The notes: generated by a model not told the origin, from the letters alone. 64,000 nucleotides of DNA from Thalassolituus sp. UBA1087 (GCA_002314145.1 DCCG01000041.1:62001-126000), one strand, 5' to 3'. Positions 37,291 through 47,613 are shown, counted from the first letter of the stretch. Made by a program: numbers and translations.

Positions 37291-38373
37291 ATGCTGCTTT
37301 GGCTGGGAGACTGGTTGGCACAATTTTATTCAGGCTTTGGGGTGGTTAACTATCTGACGCTGCGGGCGATCCTGTCTGTAATAACGGCGCTGGTCGTTGG
37401 CCTGATTATGGGTCCTGTTGTGATCCGTAAACTGCGTGAATACCAGATTGGCCAGGCCATCCGTGAAGTAGGGCCAAAATCGCATTTAAGCAAAGCCGGT
37501 ACTCCTACAATGGGTGGCGTGTTGATTCTGGTTTCTATTGCTATCAGTACTCTGTTATGGGGTGATCTTGAAAACCGCTTTGTCTGGGTGGTACTGCTGG
37601 TCACGCTGGCGTTTGGCGCTATTGGCTGGGTGGATGATTACCGTAAGGTGGTTGAGAAAAATTCCCGGGGGTTGCCGGGTCGCTGGAAATATTTCTGGCA
37701 ATCCGTCTTTGCGGTGATCGTCGGGGCGTATCTTTTTTATACCGCACAAAGCCCCCAGGAGACACAGCTGGTGGTCCCTTTTGTTAAAGACGTAATGCCA
37801 CAGCTGGGCGTTTTCTTTGTGTTGCTGACGTATTTTGTGATTGTCGGTTCCAGTAATGCCGTCAATCTGACCGATGGACTCGACGGTCTGGCAATTATGC
37901 CTACCGTCATGGTGGGTGCGGCACTGGGGGTATGTGCTTATCTGGCCGGCAATATTAATTTTGCCAATTATCTGCATATTCCTTACATCGCCGGTGCCGG
38001 TGAATTGGTGGTTTTCTGTGCTGCGATCGTCGGCGCCGGTATTGGCTTTCTGTGGTTTAACACCTATCCGGCCCAGGTTTTTATGGGGGATGTAGGTTCA
38101 CTGGCACTGGGTGCCGCACTGGGTGTGGTTGCTGTGGTTGTGCGTCAGGAAATCGTACTTTTTATTATGGGCGGTATTTTCGTTGCCGAAACGCTGTCGG
38201 TTATTCTGCAGGTTGCTTCATTCAAAATGACCGGCAAACGTATTTTCCGCATGGCGCCGCTGCACCATCACTATGAACTTAAAGGCTGGCCGGAACCCAG
38301 AGTGATTGTCCGTTTCTGGATCATTACCATTATTCTGGTTCTGATTGGTCTGGCTACATTAAAAATCCGTTAA
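37291..38373 (+). CDS. mraY: phospho-MurNAc-pentapeptide transferase
   Basis: This 360-residue integral membrane enzyme has ten predicted helices and the catalytic blocks GWVDDYRK, NAVNLTDGLDGLA and the His-rich loop APLHHHYELKGWPE. It transfers phospho-MurNAc-pentapeptide to undecaprenyl phosphate to make lipid I. The length equals that of the E. coli protein. Confidence 0.98.
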   Translation: MLLWLGDWLAQFYSGFGVVNYLTLRAILSVITALVVGLIMGPVVIRKLREYQIGQAIREVGPKSHLSKAGTPTMGGVLILVSIAISTLLWGDLENRFVWVVLLVTLAFGAIGWVDDYRKVVEKNSRGLPGRWKYFWQSVFAVIVGAYLFYTAQSPQETQLVVPFVKDVMPQLGVFFVLLTYFVIVGSSNAVNLTDGLDGLAIMPTVMVGAALGVCAYLAGNINFANYLHIPYIAGAGELVVFCAAIVGAGIGFLWFNTYPAQVFMGDVGSLALGAALGVVAVVVRQEIVLFIMGGIFVAETLSVILQVASFKMTGKRIFRMAPLHHHYELKGWPEPRVIVRFWIITIILVLIGLATLKIR

Positions 38374-38379
38374 GGCAAA

Positions 38380-39723
38380 ATGATGAACGAAGCAGGGTCA
38401 ATAAATACACGCATGGTAGTCGGTCTGGGAATGACCGGGCTGTCGGCTGCGCGCTGGTGTCAGCGGCGCGGTTATGCGTTTGACCTGTGCGATACCCGCC
38501 CGGCACTGGTAAATATTGAACAGATAGCCAGCGAATTTCCGGATGCCCGGATCTTTCTCGGTGACCAGGTCAGCGGTGAGCTTCTTGCCTCTTACGATCA
38601 GTTAATTGTCAGCCCTGGTGTGCCGCTGACATTGCCGTCGATTCAGCAGGCGGTGTCGCAGGGAGCATCAGTGACCGGAGACATTGATCTGTTCCGTCAA
38701 CAGTGTGACAAACCCTTAATAGCCATCACAGGTTCTAACGGTAAAAGCACTGTCACGACTCTGGTGGGCGAACTATTACAGGCGGCAGGCAAGTCGGTGG
38801 CGGTCGGCGGTAATATTGGCGTTCCCGCGCTGGATCTGCCGCAGGCCGATATTTATGTGCTGGAATTATCCAGCTTCCAGCTTGAGACAACCCGCGCGCT
38901 GGGCGCACAGGCCGCGGTTATTCTGAACCTGAGTGAAGATCATATGGATCGTTATCAGGGTATGAATGATTACCTCACTGCTAAGCAGCGTATTTTCCAG
39001 GCAGCACAGCACACGGTGGTTAATCGTGATGACGCGGCGACGATGGCTCCTGGCGGCAAAGCCGATCTGAGTTTTGGCTTGTCTGCTCCTACTGATGCGG
39101 CGGAATTCGGATTGTCTGTCATCGATGGCGAATACTGTATCTGTCGTGGCGATGCTGTGCTGGTGAAATCATCAGAATTAAAAGTTAAAGGTCTGCATAA
39201 CCTTGCTAACGTGATGGCAGCATTGGCGCTGGTTGAACTGGCTGGTGTTAATTCTGCCGACGTTATTCCTTGCCTGAAATCATTTACCGGCCTGGAGCAT
39301 CGCTGCCAATGGCTGGGCGAGCGCGATGGTGTGGCGTTTTACAATGATTCCAAGGGCACCAATGTCGCGTCGACGCTGGCCGCCATTGACGGTCTTGGTG
39401 CTGCGACGGAAGGTAATATTCTGCTGTTGGCCGGCGGTGTCGGTAAAGGGCAGGATTTTTCACCGCTGGCTTCTTCCTGCGGACAGTATGCCGGAGCCTT
39501 ATTTGCTTATGGCGAGGATAAACAACAGATTGCCGATGCTGTAGCCGGGCAGTGTGAAGTATCCCTTTATGCCAATATGGATGAAGCGTTCCGGGCTGCC
39601 TGTGATTCAGCGAAGCCAGGTGACGCGGTTTTATTGTCACCGGCATGTGCCAGTTTTGATCAGTTTAAAAATTACGCAGAGCGTGGTCAGCACTTCTGCA
39701 GGTTAGTGGAGGCAGTATTATGA
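38380..39723 (+). CDS. murD: UDP-MurNAc-L-Ala:D-glutamate ligase
   Basis: The 447-residue protein opens with an N-terminal nucleotide-binding region (VVGLGMTGLSAARW) and has the ATP loop ITGSNGKSTVTTLV and the C-terminal LLAGGVGKGQDF and LLSPACASFDQFKNY blocks of MurD. It adds D-glutamate to UDP-MurNAc-L-Ala. It lies six bases after mraY and overlaps ftsW by four. Confidence 0.97.
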   Translation: MMNEAGSINTRMVVGLGMTGLSAARWCQRRGYAFDLCDTRPALVNIEQIASEFPDARIFLGDQVSGELLASYDQLIVSPGVPLTLPSIQQAVSQGASVTGDIDLFRQQCDKPLIAITGSNGKSTVTTLVGELLQAAGKSVAVGGNIGVPALDLPQADIYVLELSSFQLETTRALGAQAAVILNLSEDHMDRYQGMNDYLTAKQRIFQAAQHTVVNRDDAATMAPGGKADLSFGLSAPTDAAEFGLSVIDGEYCICRGDAVLVKSSELKVKGLHNLANVMAALALVELAGVNSADVIPCLKSFTGLEHRCQWLGERDGVAFYNDSKGTNVASTLAAIDGLGAATEGNILLLAGGVGKGQDFSPLASSCGQYAGALFAYGEDKQQIADAVAGQCEVSLYANMDEAFRAACDSAKPGDAVLLSPACASFDQFKNYAERGQHFCRLVEAVL

Positions 39724-40874
39724 ATACGATGCTGCGCCATCACCTGGGTTGGCAAATGCATGAATCCGTTTTTTTGCCGTGGCTCGGTTTAATGTGCCTT
39801 GGCTGGATTATGGTGACCTCAGCTTCCACAGAAATTGCTGAGTTTTATACCGGTAATGCCGCTTATTTCTCTATCCGGCACGCGGTATATGTGCTGCTCG
39901 GAATTATCACCACTTATGCCGCCAGTCAGGTGTCGCTGGCATCCTGGGCAAAAATTGATGTACTGATGCTGGTGGTGGCCATTATAGGTCTGGTGCTCGT
40001 ATTTGTTCCGGGAATCGGACATGAAGTGAATGGCAGTCAGCGCTGGCTGAATCTCGGGGTGATTAAAATACAGGCTTCTGAAATCGCGAAATTTGCAGCG
40101 GTTTTTTATATTGCCGGTTATCTGGTGCGGCGCCAGCATGAAGTGCAGCAAAGCTGGTCTGGCTTTATCAAGCCACTGGCGATTCTGGCATTTATCGTAT
40201 TTCTGTTGTTGCTGGAACCGGATTTCGGCGCCGTCGTGGTGTTGATGGGGGCTGTCCTTATTCAGTTATTTCTGGGCGGTGTTAAAGCCGGACAGTTCTT
40301 TTTGTTGCTGATCGCCACTCTGATATTAAGTGGTTTTGTTCTGACATCCGAAAGTTACCGGGTGGAGCGTCTGATGGCTTACCTGGACCCCTGGGCGCCG
40401 GAACACGTGTATGGCACAGGTTATCAGTTGACACAGTCACTGATTGCATTTGGCCGTGGTGACTGGTTTGGTGTCGGCCTGGGTGAAAGTGTGCAGAAAC
40501 TGTTTTATTTGCCGGAAGCTCATACCGATTTTGTATTCGCCATCTGGGCTGAAGAAACCGGGCTTGCCGGTGGTGTGCTGGCCTTAGGATTGTTGATGTT
40601 TGTTATCTCACTGATCTGGAGAATCGCCTGGCGGGCGCAGAAAGCAGGTCATTTATATGCCGCCTACGTTGCGATTGGTATTGCGGCGCTGCTGGGCTTG
40701 CAGGCGGTGATTAATCTGGGCGTTAACATTGGGTTATTGCCGACCAAAGGGCTGACATTACCTTTCTTCAGTTATGGTGGTTCAAGTTTATTGGTGTGTT
40801 GTGTCATGGTCGGTGTGGTTATGAGAATCGCCCATGAAACCTCTGAACAGGAGGCGACAGGGAATGACGGTTAA
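39720..40874 (+). CDS. ftsW: septal peptidoglycan glycosyltransferase FtsW
   Basis: The 384-residue SEDS protein has about ten membrane helices. Family signatures include GSQRWLNLG, LLEPDFGAVVVL, the AHTDFVFA loop and LPTKGLTLPFFSYGGSSL. FtsW polymerises lipid II at the septum together with FtsI. The stop lies 8 bases beyond the murG start, so the two overlap. Confidence 0.97.
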   Translation: MNTMLRHHLGWQMHESVFLPWLGLMCLGWIMVTSASTEIAEFYTGNAAYFSIRHAVYVLLGIITTYAASQVSLASWAKIDVLMLVVAIIGLVLVFVPGIGHEVNGSQRWLNLGVIKIQASEIAKFAAVFYIAGYLVRRQHEVQQSWSGFIKPLAILAFIVFLLLLEPDFGAVVVLMGAVLIQLFLGGVKAGQFFLLLIATLILSGFVLTSESYRVERLMAYLDPWAPEHVYGTGYQLTQSLIAFGRGDWFGVGLGESVQKLFYLPEAHTDFVFAIWAEETGLAGGVLALGLLMFVISLIWRIAWRAQKAGHLYAAYVAIGIAALLGLQAVINLGVNIGLLPTKGLTLPFFSYGGSSLLVCCVMVGVVMRIAHETSEQEATGNDG

Positions 40875-41943
40875 AAAAGCACTGATGATGGCCGGCGGTA
40901 CCGGCGGGCATGTGTTTCCGGCGCTGGCTGTTGCGGCTGAGCTGCAGAAAGATGGCTGGCAGGTTGAATGGCTTGGCACCGCCGCAGGTATAGAAAAAGA
41001 CCTGGTACCGGCCAACCAGATTCCGCTGCATACCATCGCCATCAAAGGACTGCGTGGTAAAGGCTTTGCCGGTTTATTGCTGGCACCCTTTAAAGTAGCG
41101 CGTGCGGTATGGCAGGCGAAGAAGATTATTAAGCAGATTAACCCGGATGTTGTGCTTGGCTTCGGCGGTTATGTCACTGGCCCGGGTGGTGTTGCGGCAA
41201 AAATGCTGGGAATACCGCTGTTGGTGCACGAGCAGAATGCCAGAGCCGGTATGACCAACAAGCTGCTGAGCCGCCTGGCTGATTGTGTGATGCAGGCTTT
41301 CCCGGGAGCAATCGACGGCGCTATAACAACGGGAAATCCGGTACGCCGTGATGTGGTTGAGTTGCCGGACCCTGTGTCCCGCTATGGCGAACGCAGAGAC
41401 AATAAAGTGCTTAACGTTTTAATTATTGGCGGTAGCCAGGGAGCCGTGGCGGTTAACAATGCCGTGTTCGATGCCATGGATATGTTACCTGGCCATGAAC
41501 GTCCGCGGCTGCGCCAGCAGGCAGGCAAAAATAATTACGAAAAAGTATCGGCTGATTACAGAGACGCCGGGATTGAAGCAGAAATACTGCCATTTATTGA
41601 TGATATGGCAGCAGCTTATGCCTGGGCAGACATGCTCGTCTGCCGGGCGGGGGCACTGACTGTATCGGAAGTCGCTGCAGCAGGATGTGCGGCGATTTTT
41701 ATCCCGCTGCCTTCGGCGGTCGATGACCATCAGACAGCGAATGCCCGCTACTTATCTGACAATAAAGCGGCGCTGTTGTGTCCGCAGAAAGAGCTGACCC
41801 CTGAGTGGTTAGCCGAGCAATGGGTCAGCTTCGCAGAAGAACGTGAAGAGCTGACAGATATCGCTGTCAAAGCCCGTGAGCTGGCAATGACAGATGCGGC
41901 AGAGAAAGTTGCCGAACAGGTTAAGAGGTTTGTCCGTGACTGA
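40864..41943 (+). CDS. murG: UDP-GlcNAc:lipid I N-acetylglucosaminyltransferase
   Basis: The ATG at 40864, after AGGAGGCGACAGGGA, gives 359 residues and the family-typical opening MTVKKALMMAGGTGGHVFPAL; an ATG 30 bases upstream has no site and is rejected. The acceptor loop HEQNARAG and the donor motif with AGALTVSEVAAAG are present. MurG makes lipid II at the inner face of the membrane. The start overlaps ftsW and the end overlaps murC. Confidence 0.97.
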   Translation: MTVKKALMMAGGTGGHVFPALAVAAELQKDGWQVEWLGTAAGIEKDLVPANQIPLHTIAIKGLRGKGFAGLLLAPFKVARAVWQAKKIIKQINPDVVLGFGGYVTGPGGVAAKMLGIPLLVHEQNARAGMTNKLLSRLADCVMQAFPGAIDGAITTGNPVRRDVVELPDPVSRYGERRDNKVLNVLIIGGSQGAVAVNNAVFDAMDMLPGHERPRLRQQAGKNNYEKVSADYRDAGIEAEILPFIDDMAAAYAWADMLVCRAGALTVSEVAAAGCAAIFIPLPSAVDDHQTANARYLSDNKAALLCPQKELTPEWLAEQWVSFAEEREELTDIAVKARELAMTDAAEKVAEQVKRFVRD

Positions 41944-43390
41944 ACAAAGCAGAGAAAATATGCGCTATCTGATTCCGGAAATGCGCCGTATCCGCTGCAT
42001 ACACTTTGTAGGGATAGGTGGTGCCGGCATGTGTGGTATTGCCGAAGTACTGCTGAATCAGGGCTACCGGATTTCAGGTTCTGACCTGAGAGAATCGACA
42101 GTCACAGAACGCCTGCGCACACTGGGTGTTGATGTTTATATCGGTCATCAGGAAGACAACGTAAAAGCCGCGGATGTTATCGTGGTTTCAACAGCCATTG
42201 ATCAGAATAACCCGGAAATTCAGTACGCACTGGAACGCCGTATTCCGGTCGTACGGCGTGCTGAAATGCTGGCTGAACTGATGCGCTTCCGTCACGGTAT
42301 TGCCGTAGCGGGCACTCATGGCAAAACCACCACAACCAGCATGGTGACATCGGTATTGGCTGAGGGCGGATTTGATCCGACGTTTGTGATCGGTGGTAAA
42401 TTAAACAGTGCCGGTACCAACGCCCGTCTGGGTGCAAGTCGTTACCTGGTAGCTGAAGCCGATGAAAGCGATGCATCCTTTCTTCATCTGCAGCCTATGG
42501 TGTCAATCGTCACCAATATCGATGCCGACCATATGAGTACTTATGGCGGTGATTTTGAGGTGTTAAAAAATACCTTCGTTGATTTTCTCCATAACCTGCC
42601 ATTTTATGGCCTGGCCGTGATGTGTATTGATGATGCTACGGTGCGTGAACTGCTGCCGCGGATCAGTCGTCAGGTTGTTACTTATGGCTTTTCGGACGAT
42701 GCCGATTATCGTGCGGATAATCTGTCGCAGAACGGCATATACACAAGCTTCACGGTGCACCGGCCCGGTGGGCGCGATGATCTGAATATCCGTCTGCGTA
42801 TGCCAGGTAAACATAATGTACTTAACGCACTGGCCACCATTGCGGTGGCTGATGATGAAGGCGTTAAAGACAGTGCCATTACCAGTGCGCTGGAAAAATT
42901 TGCCGGTGTCGGCCGGCGCTTTACCGTGTGTGGTGAGTTCGCGCTGGGGGATGGTGACGTCATGATGGTTGATGACTATGGCCATCATCCCCGTGAACTG
43001 GAAGTCACGATTGATGCCATTCGCAGCGGTTTTCCGGAGCGACGTCTGGTGATGCTGTTTCAGCCTCACCGGTATACCCGTACCCATGATCTTTACGAAG
43101 ACTTTGTGAAAGTGCTGTCACGGGCCGACGCTCTGTTATTAATGGAAGTTTATCCCGCCGGGGAAAAACCCATTGCCGGCGCCGATGGCCGTTCACTGTG
43201 TGGCAGTATCCGTCAGCGCAGTACGCTGGACCCGGTATTTGTGGAGCGGGATGAATCATTACAGCAGCCATTACAGGGCATTCTGCAGCCCGGTGATATT
43301 TTATTAACCCAGGGAGCTGGTGATATCGGGAATCTCGCTCTTCATCTGGCGCGGGAATTGCCACAGTGGCTCAGCGAGGTGGAAATATGA
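41936..43390 (+). CDS. murC: UDP-MurNAc:L-alanine ligase
   Basis: The chosen start is GTG 41936, seven bases after AGAGG and overlapping the murG stop; the product is 484 residues. An ATG at 41960 is an alternative. MurC signatures are HFVGIGGAGMCGIAEVL, the ATP loop AGTHGKTTTTSMV and DDYGHHPRELEVT. It adds L-alanine to UDP-MurNAc, the first step of the peptide stem. Confidence 0.96.
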   Translation: MTEQSRENMRYLIPEMRRIRCIHFVGIGGAGMCGIAEVLLNQGYRISGSDLRESTVTERLRTLGVDVYIGHQEDNVKAADVIVVSTAIDQNNPEIQYALERRIPVVRRAEMLAELMRFRHGIAVAGTHGKTTTTSMVTSVLAEGGFDPTFVIGGKLNSAGTNARLGASRYLVAEADESDASFLHLQPMVSIVTNIDADHMSTYGGDFEVLKNTFVDFLHNLPFYGLAVMCIDDATVRELLPRISRQVVTYGFSDDADYRADNLSQNGIYTSFTVHRPGGRDDLNIRLRMPGKHNVLNALATIAVADDEGVKDSAITSALEKFAGVGRRFTVCGEFALGDGDVMMVDDYGHHPRELEVTIDAIRSGFPERRLVMLFQPHRYTRTHDLYEDFVKVLSRADALLLMEVYPAGEKPIAGADGRSLCGSIRQRSTLDPVFVERDESLQQPLQGILQPGDILLTQGAGDIGNLALHLARELPQWLSEVEI

Positions 43391-44313
43391 CGGCAGCAGA
43401 GCTGGGCAAAGTATTGGTATTGATGGGCGGCACCTCGGCAGAGCGGGAAGTTTCTCTGCGCAGTGGGACAGCAGTTTATGACGCACTGTGTGAGTTGAAT
43501 GCGGATGTAAAGAAAATCGATATTCAGCAGGATGCCGTTGCACAGCTGACAGCAGAAAACTTTGATGTGGCATTTATTGCCTTACACGGCCGGGGTGGAG
43601 AAGACGGTACCATTCAGGGAGTGCTTGAATGGCTGGATAAACCCTATACCGGCAGTGGTGTCATGGCATCCGCACTGGCTATGGATAAATGGCGGACAAA
43701 ACTGATATGGCAGGCGGCGGGGTTACCGACACCGACAGCATTTCTGCTGCAGCAGGACAGCCAATGGGATCGCCTGATCAGCGAGTTAGGCAATGACGCC
43801 ATCGTCAAACCTGCACGCGAGGGTTCCAGTATCGGTATGCGCAAAGTACATACTGCCGCTGAACTGCAGGAAAGCTTTGAATTTGCATCCGGTTTTGATG
43901 GGCTGGTGTTGGCGGAGCGCTGGATATCCGGTGGTGAATTTACGGTTGCGATTGTGGACGGTGAAACGCTGCCTGCTATTCAGCTGAAGACCACCCATGA
44001 ATTTTACGATTACGATGCCAAATACAAAGCCAGTGATACGCAGTACCTGTTGCCCTGTGGTCTCAGTGCCGAAAAAGAAGCGGAATTACAGGCACTGGCA
44101 TTAATGGCGTTTGATGTATTGGGATGTCAGGGCTGGGGACGCATTGATGTGATGCAGGATGCCGCGGGTAAGTTCTGGCTGCTGGAAGCCAATACTGCCC
44201 CGGGTATGACGGATCACAGCCTGGTTCCGATGGCGGCTAACGCTACCGGTCTGGCTTTTCCACAGCTGGTGGAAAAACTGTTAATTGAAGCAAAAAGGCG
44301 TCAGCGTGGCTAA
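43387..44313 (+). CDS. ddl: D-alanine:D-alanine ligase
   Basis: From ATG 43387 (GAGGTGG upstream, overlapping the murC stop as ATGA) the protein has 308 residues, the DdlB size. It has the ATP-grasp fold with LMGGTSAEREVSLRSG, ALHGRGGEDGTIQG and VKPAREGSSIGM, and the metal-binding end LLEANTAPGMTDHSLVP. It makes the D-Ala-D-Ala used by MurF. Confidence 0.97.
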   Translation: MTAAELGKVLVLMGGTSAEREVSLRSGTAVYDALCELNADVKKIDIQQDAVAQLTAENFDVAFIALHGRGGEDGTIQGVLEWLDKPYTGSGVMASALAMDKWRTKLIWQAAGLPTPTAFLLQQDSQWDRLISELGNDAIVKPAREGSSIGMRKVHTAAELQESFEFASGFDGLVLAERWISGGEFTVAIVDGETLPAIQLKTTHEFYDYDAKYKASDTQYLLPCGLSAEKEAELQALALMAFDVLGCQGWGRIDVMQDAAGKFWLLEANTAPGMTDHSLVPMAANATGLAFPQLVEKLLIEAKRRQRG

Positions 44314-45067
44314 AAAAGCAGAGACGCCCCGTGGGGCGACACCATTACAGATAAAGGAAAAGCGTGAGTGGAATATTTCACTGCCGCCGATTCCCTGGCA
44401 CCTGCTGGGTATTCTGGTCATGGTGTCTGCGGTGGTGGCCGGTGGGCGCTGGGCTTATCAGAGCTGGCCTATTGAAGAGATTCAGGTCAATGGCCGTTTA
44501 TCTGTATGGCAGGCGGAAGACATTGCGCAACGGCTCAGCTGGGTAAAAAACGAGAGTTTTTTCTCACTGGACCCACAGAAAGTATACAGTCAGCTGGATG
44601 CACTGCCGCTGGTTAAACAGGTAATGGTAAGAAAGCAATGGCCAGGAACTCTGCAGATAAAAATTGCTGAAGATCTGCCCATGGCCTTAATGAATGATCA
44701 CAGGTTACTGAGTATCGGTGGAGAAATCAGTGACGTGCCCGATGGCTATGACACATCAGGCCTGGCCAGAATTAATGGTGATGAAAGTCAGGTTGCTACG
44801 GCCGTGCGTTATTTCCGCCGGGTACAGCAAAGCCTTAAACAGAAGGAACTGAAAATTAACATGCTGACAGTGAATAAAGTCGGATCCGTGAGTCTCAGCC
44901 TATCCAACGGATGGCAGGTGAATCTGGGGCGTCAATATTTTGAAGAGCGGATTCAGCGGCTGGGCAGTCTGCTGACAAAACTGCCACAGAGCAAAGTAGA
45001 AAGTCTGGATTTACGTTACGGAAAAGGCGCAGCAGTGCGCTGGCGTTCAACGCAGGAGATGGGGTAA
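44306..45067 (+). CDS. ftsQ: cell division protein FtsQ
   Basis: The start is taken as GTG 44306, overlapping the ddl stop, with AAGG a short way upstream; an ATG 21 bases earlier is less likely. The 253-residue protein has a basic cytoplasmic tail, one membrane helix (about 29-48), a POTRA domain (IEEIQVNGRLSVWQAEDI) and a beta domain. It links early and late division proteins through FtsL and FtsB. Its stop shares a base with the ftsA ATG. Confidence 0.92.
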   Translation: MAKKAETPRGATPLQIKEKREWNISLPPIPWHLLGILVMVSAVVAGGRWAYQSWPIEEIQVNGRLSVWQAEDIAQRLSWVKNESFFSLDPQKVYSQLDALPLVKQVMVRKQWPGTLQIKIAEDLPMALMNDHRLLSIGGEISDVPDGYDTSGLARINGDESQVATAVRYFRRVQQSLKQKELKINMLTVNKVGSVSLSLSNGWQVNLGRQYFEERIQRLGSLLTKLPQSKVESLDLRYGKGAAVRWRSTQEMG

Positions 45068-46302
45068 TGAGTCAGGTGCCACAAAAAAATATGTTGGTAG
45101 GCCTGGATATCGGTACATCCAAAATTGTAGCCATCGTGGGTGAAGTCGACGGTGACGGCAATATTGAGATTGTAGGCCTGGGTTCACACCCGAGCCGTGG
45201 TCTTAAAAAGGGTGTCGTGGTGAATATTGAATCCACAGTGCAATCAATCAAACGCGCAGTGGAAGAGGCTGAACTGATGGCCGGCTGCACCATTCACTCT
45301 GTGTATGCAGGTATTGCCGGCAGTCATATTCATTCTATGAATTCCCACGGCATTGTTGCCGTGCGGGACCGCGAAGTTACCCAGATGGATATTGACCGCG
45401 TTATTGATGCAGCACAGGCCGTCGCGATTCCTCAGGATCAGCGCATTCTGCATGTCCTGCCGCAGGAATATGTGGTCGATAATCAGGAAGGCATTAAAGA
45501 ACCGGTCGGGATGTCCGGTGTGCGTCTGGAAGCCAAAGTGCATCTCGTCACCGGCGCGGTGAACGCCGCACAGAACATCGAGCGCTGTGTTCAGCGCTGC
45601 GGATTACAGACTGATGCCATTATCCTGGAGCAGCTGGCATCCAGTTATTCTGTGCTGACGGATGATGAGCGGGAGCTCGGTGTTTGCCTGGTGGATATTG
45701 GTGGTGGCACTACGGATATTGCTATTTTTACCGAAGGGGCAATCCGTCATACCGCGGTGATTCCCATTGCCGGCGATCAGGTGACCAATGATATCGCCAT
45801 GGCTTTGCGTACACCGACACAACATGCCGAAAAGATCAAAATTAAATACGCCTGTGCACTGACGCAGATGGCGAAAGCCGATGAGACGATTAAAGTCCCG
45901 AGTGTTGGTGACCGTGCTCCGCGGGATTTATCCCGTCAGGCATTGGCAGAAGTGGTAGAACCGAGATACGACGAACTTTTTACGCTTATTCAGTCAGAAT
46001 TACGTCGTAGTGGTTTTGAAGATATCGTGGCTGCCGGGATCGTATTGACCGGTGGTACTGCAAAAATGGAAGGTGTCGTGGAACTGGCAGAAGAAATTTT
46101 TCACATGCCGGTCCGGCTGGCAAAACCTCATGGGGTTTCGGGCCTGACAGATGTAATAAATAACCCGATTTATTCAACTTCTGTTGGACTGTTGTTGTAT
46201 GCAGCAAAACAGCATTTGAATAATTCAAAAAATGGTCCGGTCGAAGAGCGCGATGAAGGGATTTATTCGCGAATAAAAGATTGGATTAAAGGCAATTTTT
46301 AA
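45067..46302 (+). CDS. ftsA: cell division protein FtsA
   Basis: The 411-residue actin-like ATPase has the phosphate-1 motif VGLDIGTSKIVAIVGE, the phosphate-2 motif VDIGGGTTDIAIF and, at the C-terminus, a basic amphipathic tail (IYSRIKDWIKGNF) that binds the membrane. FtsA tethers FtsZ to the inner membrane and recruits later division proteins. It has the conserved SHIHSMNSHGIV block in the 1C domain. Confidence 0.98.
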   Translation: MSQVPQKNMLVGLDIGTSKIVAIVGEVDGDGNIEIVGLGSHPSRGLKKGVVVNIESTVQSIKRAVEEAELMAGCTIHSVYAGIAGSHIHSMNSHGIVAVRDREVTQMDIDRVIDAAQAVAIPQDQRILHVLPQEYVVDNQEGIKEPVGMSGVRLEAKVHLVTGAVNAAQNIERCVQRCGLQTDAIILEQLASSYSVLTDDERELGVCLVDIGGGTTDIAIFTEGAIRHTAVIPIAGDQVTNDIAMALRTPTQHAEKIKIKYACALTQMAKADETIKVPSVGDRAPRDLSRQALAEVVEPRYDELFTLIQSELRRSGFEDIVAAGIVLTGGTAKMEGVVELAEEIFHMPVRLAKPHGVSGLTDVINNPIYSTSVGLLLYAAKQHLNNSKNGPVEERDEGIYSRIKDWIKGNF

Positions 46303-46340
46303 TATTAAATATTACTAGCGCGCGGCTAAGGAGATACGCT

Positions 46341-47522
46341 ATGTCTCAGCAGAGAGAAGGGGATATGTTTGAGTTGGCAGATGATCTGCAGCAATCAGCA
46401 ATCATTAAAGTTGTAGGTGTCGGTGGTGGTGGCGGCAATGCCGTTCAGCACATGGTTGATAACAACATCGAAGGTGTTGATTTTATCTGTGCCAATACCG
46501 ATTCACAGGCACTCAGAAATGTAACGTCACGTTCTATTCTGCAGCTGGGTACTGGTCTGACCAAAGGATTAGGTGCAGGTGCTAATCCGGAAGTCGGCCG
46601 TCAGGCTGCACTGGAAGATCGTGAGCGCATTGCAGAATCGCTGAAAGGTGCCGATATGGTATTTATTACCGCTGGCATGGGTGGTGGTACCGGAACAGGT
46701 GCGGCACCGGTCGTGGCAGAAGTTGCCAAAGAGCTCGGCATTCTGACGGTGGCGGTTGTGACCAAGCCATTTCCGTTTGAAGGTAAAAAACGTATGGCAG
46801 CGGCAGACACCGGTCTGAAACAGCTGGGTGAGCACGTTGACTCACTGATTACAATTCCGAACGAAAAATTACTGTCGGTACTGGGTAAGAACACGTCATT
46901 ATTGGACGCTTTTAAAGAAGCAAACAATGTACTGCAGGGCGCAGTACAGGGTATTGCTGATCTGATTACCCGTCCGGGCATGATTAACGTGGATTTCGCC
47001 GATGTGCGTACCGTTATGTCGGAAATGGGGCAGGCCATGATGGGAACCGGTGCCGCCAGTGGCGATAACCGTGCCCGTGAAGCGGCCGAACGGGCGATTG
47101 GCAGTCCTCTGCTGGAAGATGTCGATTTCCGTGGTGCCCGGGGTATCCTTGTGAACGTAACCGCCGGCTTTGATCTGTCACTGGGTGAATTCAGTGAAGT
47201 GGGCAGTGTGGTTGAAGAGTTTGCCTCTGAAAACGCCACGGTTGTGGTTGGTACCGTGATTGATCCGGAGCTGTCCGATGAACTGAGAGTAACTGTGGTT
47301 GCTACCGGTCTGGGACGTGCAGAGGACGCTGAGGAACCTAAGCCAACCAAAGTGGTCGATAACACAGCCCGTAAAGCCGATGGCACAACCGATTACAGTC
47401 AACTGGATCGGCCAACGGTTACGCGTCAGTCAGGCAACGCCGCCAAGAAAGTGGATGTCGCAGACCGTCCGGATATGGACTACCTGGATATCCCTGCTTT
47501 CCTTCGTCGTCAGGCAGATTAA
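46341..47522 (+). CDS. ftsZ: cell division protein FtsZ
   Basis: This 393-residue tubulin-like GTPase starts after AAGGAGA. The GTP loop GGGTGTG is at 114-120, the synergy loop NVDFADVRTVM is present, and the C-terminal peptide DYLDIPAFLRRQAD that binds FtsA and ZipA is intact. The linker is moderate in length. A 38-base gap separates it from ftsA. Confidence 0.99.
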   Translation: MSQQREGDMFELADDLQQSAIIKVVGVGGGGGNAVQHMVDNNIEGVDFICANTDSQALRNVTSRSILQLGTGLTKGLGAGANPEVGRQAALEDRERIAESLKGADMVFITAGMGGGTGTGAAPVVAEVAKELGILTVAVVTKPFPFEGKKRMAAADTGLKQLGEHVDSLITIPNEKLLSVLGKNTSLLDAFKEANNVLQGAVQGIADLITRPGMINVDFADVRTVMSEMGQAMMGTGAASGDNRAREAAERAIGSPLLEDVDFRGARGILVNVTAGFDLSLGEFSEVGSVVEEFASENATVVVGTVIDPELSDELRVTVVATGLGRAEDAEEPKPTKVVDNTARKADGTTDYSQLDRPTVTRQSGNAAKKVDVADRPDMDYLDIPAFLRRQAD

Positions 47523-47550
47523 GCAGTGCGCTATGGCGCATTGCTTAAAT

Positions 47551-47561
47551 GTTGCTATAAT
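47551..47561 (+). promoter_or_regulatory. extended -10 promoter of lpxC
   Basis: TGC followed by TATAAT (47556-47561) forms an extended -10, about 50 bases before the lpxC start. A hairpin (AAGCAGTGCGC with GCGCATTGCTT) lies between the ftsZ stop and this promoter but lacks a T-run. The site would let lpxC be expressed apart from the division genes. Confidence 0.6.
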
Positions 47562-47613
47562 GCCGCCGGGTAAAATTGTATGAAAAATGCACAGAATTGT
47601 CAGGTTTGCTTAA